Source: WRGA01 sp031553395
GTDB lineage: Bacteria; Bacteroidota; Bacteroidia; Bacteroidales; WRGA01
Length of the DNA stretch: 64,000 nt
Assembly: GCA_031553395.1 (NCBI GenBank)
Contig: JAVBLR010000001.1
Coordinates: 1-64,000, forward strand
Direction of reading: 5' to 3'
Each line of letters begins with the position of its first letter. Position 1 is the first letter of the stretch. A model generated the notes under the pieces. The model searched no databases, had not been told where the DNA came from, and worked only from the letters and a program-made list of their open reading frames with translations. The translations under genes and the position numbers were made by a program. Positions 17,237-25,521 of the stretch are shown piece by piece.

Positions 17237-17710
17237 TTATTCATGATGATATGGTTGTCCTTTTAGGATTGTCATAGCGCGGTAGAGTTGCTCTGTAAAA
17301 ATAAGGCGAATCATTTGATGAGAAAAGGTCATTTTGGACAAAGAGATTTTTTCTTCTGCTTTATCGTAAATTTTTTGCGAAAATCCGTAAGCTCCACCAA
17401 CAACGAAAATCAATCGTTTTATTCCAGTCAACATTTTATTCTCTAAATAAGATGCAAATTTTACAGATGTAAATTCTTTTCCATGTTCATCCAGTAAAAT
17501 GATGTAATCGCCCGGTTCGAAGCATTTCAATAATTCATCTCCTTCTTTTTCCTTCAATTGTTCGATCGTTAGATTTTTAGCATTTTTAATATCCTGAATC
17601 ACATTGATTTCAAATGGGATATAATGTTTTAATCTTCCATTGTATTCATTAATAGCATCGATAAAGTACTTTTCATTTGTTTTTCCTACAACAAGGAGTT
17701 CGATTTTCAT
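17237..17710 (-). CDS. rlmH: 23S rRNA pseudouridine-1915 N3-methyltransferase RlmH
   Basis: 157 residues, the family length. SPOUT-class knot motifs: IILLDEHGKEFTS, FVVGGAYGF and the C-terminal LSKMTFSHQMIRLIFTEQLYRA. It methylates pseudouridine 1915 in helix 69 of the large ribosomal subunit. It converges with yggS. A minus-strand TATTTTTG at 17732-17739 could be its promoter, giving a very short leader. Confidence 0.95.
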   Translation of the reverse strand: MKIELLVVGKTNEKYFIDAINEYNGRLKHYIPFEINVIQDIKNAKNLTIEQLKEKEGDELLKCFEPGDYIILLDEHGKEFTSVKFASYLENKMLTGIKRLIFVVGGAYGFSQKIYDKAEEKISLSKMTFSHQMIRLIFTEQLYRAMTILKGQPYHHE

Positions 17711-17731
17711 AAGATAATGGTTGATTTTCTA

Positions 17732-17739
17732 CAAAAATA
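17732..17739 (-). promoter_or_regulatory. Putative -7 element, rlmH
   Basis: TATTTTTG on the minus strand matches TAnnTTTG, 22 bases before the rlmH start. No clear -33 element. Confidence 0.4.
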
Positions 17740-17803
17740 TGAAAAGCCCTCGGATAAACAACAATATTAGGAACAATAGGATAAGTATTTTCCTTTTTAG
17801 TCG

Positions 17804-17811
17804 TATTTTTG
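17804..17811 (+). promoter_or_regulatory. Putative -7 element, DUF1593 gene
   Basis: TATTTTTG matches TAnnTTTG. Just after it, AATCTATTTT (17819-17828) and AAAATAGATT (17835-17844) form a perfect 10-base stem in the 5' leader of the following gene. Confidence 0.45.
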
Positions 17812-17872
17812 CGCATGCAATCTATTTTGTAAGAAAAATAGATTAGCGCAGACAATACATCTGAGTTAATTA

Positions 17873-19171
17873 ATGAAAAACAATGAAATTATGGTTAAGG
17901 TAATTTTCTTTCTTTTGCTTTCCTTTTTTAATGTCATTGCTCTGATGGCGCAAGCACTTGTTCCGGTAAAACCCCGTATACTTATAAGTACGGATATTGG
18001 AGGCACAGACCCGGATGACAACCAATCGATGGCTCATTTCTTAATGTACAGCGACCTGTTTGAAACCGAAGGCCTTGTTTCTTCCCCTTCTTACGGAAGC
18101 GGTAATGTGTCGGAGATATTGAGAATGATTGATCTTTATGAAAAAGATCTGCCCCAATTGAAAAAACATTCCGACAACTTTCCGTCTCCCGAATATTTGC
18201 GTTCCATTAGCAAACAGGGAAGGCTTGGAGCAGCTCCATACTGTGGATATATGACTGCTACCGAGGGATCAGACTGGATTATCAAGTGTGCCCGAAAAGA
18301 AAGCAAACAGCCACTATGGGTACTTGTGTGGGGAGGCTTAGATGATGTGGCTCAGGCTTTACATGATGCTCCCGATATTCAGGACAAAATAAAAATATAC
18401 TGGATTGGCGGACCGAACAAAAAGTGGAGTACCAATAGTTACGCCTACATTGCTGCGAATTTCCCTAATCTTTGGTTCATTGAGGACAATGCTTCTTACC
18501 GCGGATTTATTGCCAACTACAAACAAATGGATGAATTTAACGGTAAATATTATGATACATTCATCAGTGGTGGTGGAAACCTGGGCAAAGACTTTAAAAA
18601 TTATCTGAACGGAAATACCAAATTGGGAGATACACCGGCTTTGCTTTATATGATGGACGGAGACCCGAATGATCCTACAAAAGAATCATGGGGTGGTAGC
18701 TTTGTGAAATTTACACATAGTCCGCAGATTATATTCGACAGACCGGTAACGGCACAAGACACAGTTCAAATCTATTCGATCATGGAGTTTCGTGTTAAAG
18801 GTCCGAAAATAAGTATTCCGGCAGATTCAATTTGCATGGTTATGACTATTAATAAGCAAACCTGGGGTGGATTCTATTTAGGAGATGGGATTTATGCAGT
18901 AAGACACGCTACCTATGCGCTTGGAACAATGCCATATACCATCGTTTCCGATATTCCAGATTTTCCAGCTCAAAAGGGTGAAATCACTGTAGAGAATGTT
19001 TGGCCGGGCAAAGTTCGTCAAACAGATTACAAACTTGGGAATAATTGGTTCACAGACAAAAGTGATGAAGACTTATTTGATCAAAACCTTCATGGCTTCA
19101 AAACGGTATCTAAATGGCGGATTGATGCAATGAAAGATTGGGCAAAACGCTGGGCGTGGCTGAAGGAGTAA
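17873..19171 (+). CDS. Secreted DUF1593 / nucleoside-hydrolase-like protein
   Basis: 432 residues with a signal peptide (hydrophobic about 8-25, ending LMAQ). The mature N terminus ILISTDIGGTDPDDNQSM carries the Asp cluster used for calcium and ribose binding in nucleoside hydrolases, so the first domain (about 33-270) has that fold; this is DUF1593. The C-terminal part (about 290-430) is beta-rich. Members are found near plant-polysaccharide genes, and a glycosidase-like role is suspected but unproven. No SusC/SusD pair is nearby. It has its own promoter-like element and leader hairpin. Confidence 0.8.
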   Translation: MKNNEIMVKVIFFLLLSFFNVIALMAQALVPVKPRILISTDIGGTDPDDNQSMAHFLMYSDLFETEGLVSSPSYGSGNVSEILRMIDLYEKDLPQLKKHSDNFPSPEYLRSISKQGRLGAAPYCGYMTATEGSDWIIKCARKESKQPLWVLVWGGLDDVAQALHDAPDIQDKIKIYWIGGPNKKWSTNSYAYIAANFPNLWFIEDNASYRGFIANYKQMDEFNGKYYDTFISGGGNLGKDFKNYLNGNTKLGDTPALLYMMDGDPNDPTKESWGGSFVKFTHSPQIIFDRPVTAQDTVQIYSIMEFRVKGPKISIPADSICMVMTINKQTWGGFYLGDGIYAVRHATYALGTMPYTIVSDIPDFPAQKGEITVENVWPGKVRQTDYKLGNNWFTDKSDEDLFDQNLHGFKTVSKWRIDAMKDWAKRWAWLKE

Positions 19172-19473
19172 TCCTGCGAATAATCTAATCTTACTATTTT
19201 CAATTTATTGAGTATAGTTCTGTGACGATATTGAAAGCCAAAGAATCCAGTGCACATTAGCTACAGTTGAGCTTAATACAAAAGTAAGGTAAAAAAGTAA
19301 AAGATAAAAAGTAAAAAGTATGTCAAACTTCTTTTAAGTAAATTTATCAACAATCTGATAAATAAATAGTTAAATACTTTACCTTTTACCTTTTACCTTT
19401 TTACCTTTTATCTTTTACTTTTTACCTTAAAACTTTTTCTTACATTTGTTCTCTGTTTAAAATAGTAGAAAAT
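19172..19473. repeat. 302-base gap with a long A/T-skewed inverted repeat
   Basis: The arm at 19285-19313 (TAAGGTAAAAAAGTAAAAG and on) pairs with 19402-19429 over about 28 bases with one bulge and one mismatch. The right side extends leftward with further ACCTTTT words from 19377. One arm is almost all A and G, the other T and C. Between the arms are about 88 bases without a gene. A TACATTTG -7 element at 19441-19448 lies after it. Confidence 0.8.
19441..19448 (+). promoter_or_regulatory. Putative -7 element, LysM protein gene
   Basis: TACATTTG matches TAnnTTTG, 25 bases before the ATG at 19474. It follows the long hairpin, so the hairpin belongs to the preceding transcription unit. Confidence 0.45.
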
Positions 19474-21510
19474 ATGAGATCTAACTTTCGGTTTGCCTTA
19501 GTCCTGTTTTTTTGTTTTGCGATATCTTTCCAAATTCTTTCACAAACGAATAACTACCCGGTTATTCAGAATAATGGCAAAAAGTATTACGTTTATGTAG
19601 TTCAGCAGTCCGAAGGATTGTACTCTATCTCAAAGAAATTTAATGTTACTCAGGATGAAATTACTGCCGCTAATCCCGAAATAAAAGATGGACTGAAAAA
19701 CGGACAGGAAATACGAATTCCGGTGAAGAATTCGACAAACGGCAATAATACAGCAACCTCTACAACAACTACTACGACCGTGCAACCGTCCACAACCGGT
19801 TATCATACTGTAGCTGCCGGAGAAACTCTTTATTCCATATCAAGGATGTATAATATATCTGTAGATGATATACTTAAGTTAAATCCGGATATTGAAAACG
19901 GAGTCGTAAAAACCGGAAAAACAATAAAGGTTTCTCAACAACAAAAAACACAGGATGCAAAAGCATCTTCAACCACATCTTCATCTTTAGGATCATCAAC
20001 TTCAACTTCGGATAGCTACATTTATCATACTATTGAAGATGGTGAAACATTGTACTCCGTAAGTAAAAAATATGATTTAAGTATAGATGATGTACAAGCT
20101 ACAAATCCGGGATTGACTACATCTTCATTTTCAACAGGAAAAGTAATTCGGTTGGATTCACTTAAAATAGTGACCAACCGGAAAATTAAAGCAGAAAAAG
20201 AACTATTATCCGCTAATAGAACCTTTGAATATATTGCTGAAAAGAAAGAAAAAATAGAAGATGTTGCCGATAAGTTTAATGTTACAATAGCTGATTTAAA
20301 GAAAGTTAATTCAAAACTTCCCAATAAATTATCGAAAGGAGACAAAATCCTTATTCCTTCTTTAAAACCGGTTATTGCAGATACTCCTGTACAAACTATA
20401 ACTCCGGTAACGCCTGTTAATTCCAGTAATACTGTTGCTCAAATTGCTGTTCTACTTCCGTTTATGGTAAATGAAAAAGAAAAGAAACAGGAAAGGGATA
20501 GAATGGTTGAGTACTATGAAGGTTTTTTAATGGCATTAAATGATGCTAAATCAGCCGGATTCTCAGCGGATGTTTATGTTTATGATACCAAAGCTTCAGA
20601 TGCCGAAGTAAAGAATATATTGAGCAAAAGTGAAATGAAAAAGATGAATTTAATTATTGGTCCGGCTTTTGATGAACAAGTAAAAATACTATCCGATTTC
20701 TCGTTGGCAAATAATATACCGTTGGTAATTCCTTTTACATCTAAAAATGACAGTTACCAAAGTAATCCGAATATTTATCAGGTTAATATTCCGCAGAATT
20801 ACTTATACACCGAAGTTTGCAATGCTTTTGTTAAAGAATTCAGAAATTATAATGTTATCTTATTAAATGCGACCGGAATATCCAATGATAAAGCAGATTT
20901 TACCGATGCATTAACATCAGCATTGAAGCAAGCTGGAATTTCTTACAAAAATGTAACTATGACAACAACAAATGCCGATGCTGTAGATGCGGCTTTGTCT
21001 TCGAATAAAAGTAATATCATTGTTCCTTCTTTCAGTACATCAACATCATTGGAAAAAGTGCTGCCTCAAATAAAAAAACTGAAGGAGAAAAAATCATCAG
21101 AAATAATTCGGTTGTTTGGTTATCCCGAATGGCAAACCTATAGCAAAGTCGTTCGCTTAAATTATCTTCATCCGATAGATACATATATTTATTCAACTTT
21201 TTATGCCAGTTTATCCTCTTCGGCAACAAGCACCTTTCGTGAAGATTTTGCAAAAACATATAGTAAAGATATAAAACCAACTTTTCCAAAGTTTGGATTA
21301 CTTGGATACGATACCGGAAAATATTTCTTAGGAGCAATACAAAAATACGGTTACAATTTTCAAAATAGCATTAGTTCCTTTTATCAGCCCGGGTTACAAA
21401 TGGATTTCCATTTTGAACGAGTAAACTATTGGAGCGGATTTATCAACAAAAGCGTATATTTTATACACTTTGATAACAATGCAAGCGTAGATGCAACTAT
21501 ATTCCGTTAA
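19474..21510 (+). CDS. LysM protein with a periplasmic-binding-protein-like domain
   Basis: 678 residues. Signal peptide (about 1-23), then three clear LysM repeats (about 38-83, 107-153 and 184-229), each with a YxVxxGETLYSIS-type start, and a fourth weaker one (about 249-297). The remaining part (about 323-650) looks like a type 1 periplasmic binding fold (IAVLLPFMVNEKEKK, LIIGPAFDEQVK, NIPLVIPFTS). LysM binds peptidoglycan, so this is probably a wall-associated periplasmic or outer-membrane protein; no transporter partner is nearby. Serine/threonine-rich linkers separate the LysM units. Confidence 0.85.
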   Translation: MRSNFRFALVLFFCFAISFQILSQTNNYPVIQNNGKKYYVYVVQQSEGLYSISKKFNVTQDEITAANPEIKDGLKNGQEIRIPVKNSTNGNNTATSTTTTTTVQPSTTGYHTVAAGETLYSISRMYNISVDDILKLNPDIENGVVKTGKTIKVSQQQKTQDAKASSTTSSSLGSSTSTSDSYIYHTIEDGETLYSVSKKYDLSIDDVQATNPGLTTSSFSTGKVIRLDSLKIVTNRKIKAEKELLSANRTFEYIAEKKEKIEDVADKFNVTIADLKKVNSKLPNKLSKGDKILIPSLKPVIADTPVQTITPVTPVNSSNTVAQIAVLLPFMVNEKEKKQERDRMVEYYEGFLMALNDAKSAGFSADVYVYDTKASDAEVKNILSKSEMKKMNLIIGPAFDEQVKILSDFSLANNIPLVIPFTSKNDSYQSNPNIYQVNIPQNYLYTEVCNAFVKEFRNYNVILLNATGISNDKADFTDALTSALKQAGISYKNVTMTTTNADAVDAALSSNKSNIIVPSFSTSTSLEKVLPQIKKLKEKKSSEIIRLFGYPEWQTYSKVVRLNYLHPIDTYIYSTFYASLSSSATSTFREDFAKTYSKDIKPTFPKFGLLGYDTGKYFLGAIQKYGYNFQNSISSFYQPGLQMDFHFERVNYWSGFINKSVYFIHFDNNASVDATIFR

Positions 21511-21551
21511 TTTTTTATTTTACTCCATATTATTTTTTCGTAATTATATTT

Positions 21552-22235
21552 ATGCTCCATATTATCCGAAAAAGCAGTTATATATTATTTCTAAGTCTCT
21601 TATTGTGCATTAATCTACAAGCACAACAAAGATTTACACCAGAACTTTCCATTGGTCCTTCTGCAGGAGTTACATTTTCAAAAGTTGGCTTCAGCCCAAC
21701 GGTAAAAGAGAATTATTTGCTTGGATATACGGTTGGCGCTAAGCTTCGTTATATTTCGGAAAAACATTTGGGATTTATGTTTGAACCTAACTATTCTATA
21801 GCCGGTTGGACTGAAAACTTTGTTGACTATCAGCCTGCGGGAAACTATGAATATTCTCGTTCATTGCATTACCTGGAGTTCCCTTTTATGACCCATATGT
21901 ATTGGGGGGATAAACAACGTTTTTTTATAAACTTAGGTCCGGTTGCCAGAGTATTAGTTGGAGAAAAGGAAACGTATAATTTCTCATTGGATAATCCACC
22001 TAACACAAATGGAAAAGGTGCTTATGGCGAAGATGCTGATAATTCGTTTGATTATGGTCTTGCCGGAGGTTTGGGCATTGAAATTCGTACCGGAATCGGA
22101 TTTTTCTTATTGGAAGGACGATATTATTATGGTTTAGCAGACGTTTTTGGCAATCATAAAAGCGACTATTATGCTAAATCAGGTAATCAGAGTATGTATG
22201 TAACTCTTTCTTATTTAATTCCTTGGAAAAAGTAA
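21552..22235 (+). CDS. Outer-membrane beta-barrel protein (PorT/OMP_b-brl family)
   Basis: 227 residues with a signal peptide (about 8-25, LQAQ). The mature chain alternates aromatic and glycine residues as in eight-stranded barrels (LGYTVGAKLRYISEKHLGFMFEPNYS). It starts 41 bases after the LysM gene and may share its transcript. Function unknown. It is not the type IX PorT itself; that is at 56843. Confidence 0.75.
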   Translation: MLHIIRKSSYILFLSLLLCINLQAQQRFTPELSIGPSAGVTFSKVGFSPTVKENYLLGYTVGAKLRYISEKHLGFMFEPNYSIAGWTENFVDYQPAGNYEYSRSLHYLEFPFMTHMYWGDKQRFFINLGPVARVLVGEKETYNFSLDNPPNTNGKGAYGEDADNSFDYGLAGGLGIEIRTGIGFFLLEGRYYYGLADVFGNHKSDYYAKSGNQSMYVTLSYLIPWKK

Positions 22236-22268
22236 TTGATTGGTTGGGTTGTATACCAAGTAGATATA

Positions 22269-23387
22269 TTATTCTTTCTTGTTCTTTTTAAACCGAAAAT
22301 TTATAAAAGGAAATCCCAATTTTCCAATTTTATTCCAAAGTCCAAATTGTACACCCTGAAAATCTTTGGCATAATTTATCAATCCGATTTGGATTCCTTT
22401 TCCTTTATCAACCTGATTTATAATGCCTGCTATTCCAACCCCATTCAGATTTTGAGCAACACAAGCTAATCCCGAAACAGACAATCCATCAATCTTTTCG
22501 GCAGTTGTCCCTATTCCTGCAATATTTACACCCGTTATTATATTTTTAGAGAACGAAGTTCCCAAAACTCCGATATTAACACCGGTTACTTTTACTACTG
22601 ATGAAAAACCATATTTTTCTGGACAATTATTTTTCGGTGGATTTATTGTATCCTGTTTTTCTTCAATATGAATGTCCTGTTTTTTTTCTTTCTTTTGAAA
22701 TATTATTTCTGGTAAAACAAATGGAATCATCATAGCCATTTCAGCCACGCCTAAAACCGCAGCAGCCCAAAAAAGTTCAACATTGAGATTCATTCCATTA
22801 ATTTTCAATGTATCAATGTTGAAAAGTCCCGGATCTGTAATCAATCCCAAAGAAAATCCATTTATATCAGTGGCATTTGTAGGTTCAAACCAAATAACAT
22901 TCCTTTTTCGAGCTTTAGAGAGGATATCACACTCTGCAATTGATACTCTATAGATTTCGTTAACTGGCATTTTTATTAAATCACCGAATGGGCAGTTTTT
23001 ATGTCCGTAAAGTGTATCTTGTTTTATCCATGCATTATTAGCAAAAATTGGGGTAACACTACTCAATGAGGGATCTTGTTGTTGGGTAAAATTTCTCGTA
23101 ATACCTTTTGGTAGAGTATCGGAAGAGACAGAAGCTGTGAGAGAGCCATGCCGATAAACGTGATAACAGGCATTTTCTTCAAGAGTAACAGTTTCTGCAC
23201 TTCCATTACTATTAATTGCTTGAAAAGTTTTCGTTGAATTCTGTAAACTATCGCCGGATGAAGAAAGTTTGGCTTTGAATGCATGAAGCGGAATATCATA
23301 CATTGTATTACATCCAATAGAACTGAAAAGAAAAAACAGAAAAGAAACTATACAAAATAGCTGATAGAATATTTTTTTATATTTCAT
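22269..23387 (-). CDS. Lipoprotein with LA_2272-type surface repeats
   Basis: 372 residues with a lipobox (SSIGC, Cys26). The C-terminal third (about 270-365) carries repeated G-[VI]-x-[IL]-[AG]-G-[IL] units, such as VNIAGIGT, LSVSGLAC and GIQIGLINYA, typical of the LA_2272 surface-repeat family (predicted beta-solenoid). The middle part has DINGFSLGL. No function is known. It converges with the beta-barrel gene to its left. Confidence 0.7.
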   Translation of the reverse strand: MKYKKIFYQLFCIVSFLFFLFSSIGCNTMYDIPLHAFKAKLSSSGDSLQNSTKTFQAINSNGSAETVTLEENACYHVYRHGSLTASVSSDTLPKGITRNFTQQQDPSLSSVTPIFANNAWIKQDTLYGHKNCPFGDLIKMPVNEIYRVSIAECDILSKARKRNVIWFEPTNATDINGFSLGLITDPGLFNIDTLKINGMNLNVELFWAAAVLGVAEMAMMIPFVLPEIIFQKKEKKQDIHIEEKQDTINPPKNNCPEKYGFSSVVKVTGVNIGVLGTSFSKNIITGVNIAGIGTTAEKIDGLSVSGLACVAQNLNGVGIAGIINQVDKGKGIQIGLINYAKDFQGVQFGLWNKIGKLGFPFINFRFKKNKKE

Positions 23388-23530
23388 TTCTAAGGTTTTA
23401 CATAGTATCGGTTAAATATTGATTCTTCATTCAGAATTCAAATATAGGTTAATTTTTTATTCGAACGATATTCTGCTAAGAGAAAGCAAAAAATAATATA
23501 TTCATAATGACACCGATATGAGTGTTTTTT

Positions 23531-23605
23531 GGCAAAAGGCTAATGGCTAATGGCAAAGGGAAGCTGCATAAGCTTTCGTTCGCCTTTCTCCATTAGCCTT
23601 TTGCC
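23531..23605. repeat. GGCAAAAGGC inverted repeat, 16-base perfect stem
   Basis: 23531-23546 (GGCAAAAGGCTAATGG) pairs perfectly with 23590-23605 (CCATTAGCCTTTTGCC). The inner part repeats CTAATGGCAAAGGG and CGCCTTT words. Its core GGCAAAAGGC/GCCTTTTGCC is the same as in the hairpin inside tamL (31532-31600). It lies just downstream of the M48 peptidase stop codon (minus strand) and may terminate that transcript. Confidence 0.8.
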
Positions 23606-23623
23606 GAAATATTCAAAATGGAC

Positions 23624-24856
23624 TCATTTTGAATCCAATCTGCCTATCCGTTGCAATAACGTTGGATGTGAATAATGGAAAAATACATACAACGGATGAG
23701 GAGTAAGATTTCCTAATGATTTGACTGAAAGTTTTTTTAATCCTTCGCCCAATTCTTTTTCCAATCCAAAACTTGCGGCAAAAGCATCGGCTTGGTATTC
23801 ATTTTTACGGGAAATAATGTTAGTAATAATTCCCAATACAAACATGATAGGTGTATATAACATTCCAAAACCAATCAACCCTAAATGAAAGGATGGAATT
23901 TCGCTGCCAAGAGCCAAAGCTAAGTTGTTATTTCCCAAGAATAAAGAAAGAATATAAAACATTACTCCGGTACTGACTAACGAAATTGCCAACCCCTGCA
24001 ATGTGTGTTTTTTCTTGTAATGCCCGATTTCGTGTGCCAAAACCGCAACAATTTCGGGAACAGACAAATCATTTACCAATGTGTCATACAAAACAATCCG
24101 TTTCTTTTTTCCTAAACCGGTAAAATACGCATTTGCTTTGGTTGAGCGTTTGGAGCCATCGATCAAATAAATATTATCCAATTTAAATCCGGCTTTTTGA
24201 GAAAAATCTTCAATGGCATCACGCAATTCGCCTTCTTCCAATGGAGTTTGTTTATTGAAAAGCGGCACAATCCATTCCGAGTAAAACATACTCATTACTA
24301 TCGAAAAAATACTTATAATACCCCAAGCCAATAGCCAAAAGTAGCTGCCTGTATTCAAATAAATCCAAATAATCAAACTTAACAAAGGAGCCCCAATTAC
24401 AGCCGATAAAAGCAATCCTTTCATCCAATCGAGCCAAAAAGTCTTTTTTGTAGTTTTATTAAATCCGAATTGTTCTTCAATCACAAACGTATCATACCAG
24501 CTAAAAGGCAATCCAATAAGACTACTTCCCAGTCCGATTATTGCAAAAAACAACAAAGCCACCGGAATCTCATGTTCGAATACATCTCTAGCTAAATTAT
24601 CAACCCAGGCAAAACCAAATAAAAACAGAAATACCAGCATCACAACAAAAGAAAGACTTTGAGTAATTGTTCCGAATCGCTGATTTACAACAAAATATTC
24701 TTGCTGACGGGCATATTCTTCTTCATTGTAAATACCTTTAACTTGTTTGGGCAACTTCGGAGAAGCATTTTTCCGGTTGAGATAATCCAACCATTGCTCA
24801 AAAACAAAGTCAAGAACTACAAATATTACAATGATGATAAAATATAGATTATACAT
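23624..24856 (-). CDS. M48-family membrane metallopeptidase (Ste24/CAAX protease 1-like)
   Basis: 410 residues with several membrane spans. The zinc motif HEIGH (275-279) lies in LAHEIGHYKKKH, and a later NEYQADAFAASFG supplies the third ligand. The N-terminal region matches the Ste24 type rather than the shorter HtpX type. Likely a housekeeping protease for damaged membrane proteins. It ends a minus-strand run with the 5-formyl-THF cyclo-ligase gene 24 bases upstream. Confidence 0.92.
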   Translation of the reverse strand: MYNLYFIIIVIFVVLDFVFEQWLDYLNRKNASPKLPKQVKGIYNEEEYARQQEYFVVNQRFGTITQSLSFVVMLVFLFLFGFAWVDNLARDVFEHEIPVALLFFAIIGLGSSLIGLPFSWYDTFVIEEQFGFNKTTKKTFWLDWMKGLLLSAVIGAPLLSLIIWIYLNTGSYFWLLAWGIISIFSIVMSMFYSEWIVPLFNKQTPLEEGELRDAIEDFSQKAGFKLDNIYLIDGSKRSTKANAYFTGLGKKKRIVLYDTLVNDLSVPEIVAVLAHEIGHYKKKHTLQGLAISLVSTGVMFYILSLFLGNNNLALALGSEIPSFHLGLIGFGMLYTPIMFVLGIITNIISRKNEYQADAFAASFGLEKELGEGLKKLSVKSLGNLTPHPLYVFFHYSHPTLLQRIGRLDSK

Positions 24857-24880
24857 GGGGAATACGTTGTTAGTTGTTGG

Positions 24881-25438
24881 TTATTTGTTAATTATCAATT
24901 CTTTTGGGCTGATAATTATATCCATTTTGATATCCCAATTATCAACGGGAATAGTATCAAGTAATTGAAAATCGAAGCAAATGCCTATTTTAACTGTTTT
25001 TGGAGAAATTGAGGCTAATAACCGGTCATAAAAACCTTTTCCTCTTCCCATCCGATTGCCGTGCTTATCAAAAGCGGTTCCGGGAATTATTATCAAGTCA
25101 ATAGATTGATTGTCAGAAATATCATCTCCTATAGGTTCTAAAATATCAAAAGGTCCTTTTAAGCATTTCGTTTTATCAATATATTTTCGGATTACTAAAT
25201 CATTCCCTTTAACAACGGGCAGTAGAATATCCTTTTGTAAGTTGTATTTTTCGATAAAATCACCTGTTTGTACTTCTCCTTCAATAGAATGATAAATCAG
25301 TATTTGTTTGGCAGAAGCAAATTCGGGTAAAGTTTCTATTTTGTTGAAAATAACTGTTGAGAAAGCATCAATCTCCTTTTGTGAAATTTCTTTTTTCTTT
25401 TCAGCAATATACTTTCGGATATCATTTTTAGAATTCAT
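24881..25438 (-). CDS. 5-formyltetrahydrofolate cyclo-ligase
   Basis: 185 residues. The family signature GTAFDKHGNRMGRGKGFYDRLL (about 127-148) binds ATP and folate. The enzyme converts 5-formyl-THF to 5,10-methenyl-THF. The gap to the M48 gene contains one arm of the GTTAGTTGTTGGTTATTTG word family. Confidence 0.92.
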   Translation of the reverse strand: MNSKNDIRKYIAEKKKEISQKEIDAFSTVIFNKIETLPEFASAKQILIYHSIEGEVQTGDFIEKYNLQKDILLPVVKGNDLVIRKYIDKTKCLKGPFDILEPIGDDISDNQSIDLIIIPGTAFDKHGNRMGRGKGFYDRLLASISPKTVKIGICFDFQLLDTIPVDNWDIKMDIIISPKELIINK

Positions 25439-25478
25439 GTCTAAATATAAAAGGCCAAGATACTTTCATAATAAAAAA

Positions 25479-25508
25479 GGAACACTGATGATAGGTCGTT
25501 AGTGTTCC
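25479..25508 (-). terminator. Rho-independent terminator of the S41 protease gene
   Basis: GGAACACT at 25479-25486 pairs with AGTGTTCC at 25501-25508. On the minus strand the stem is followed by TTTTTTATT. It lies 14 bases past the S41 stop codon. Confidence 0.8.
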
Positions 25509-25521
25509 TCTTTTAGATTGG

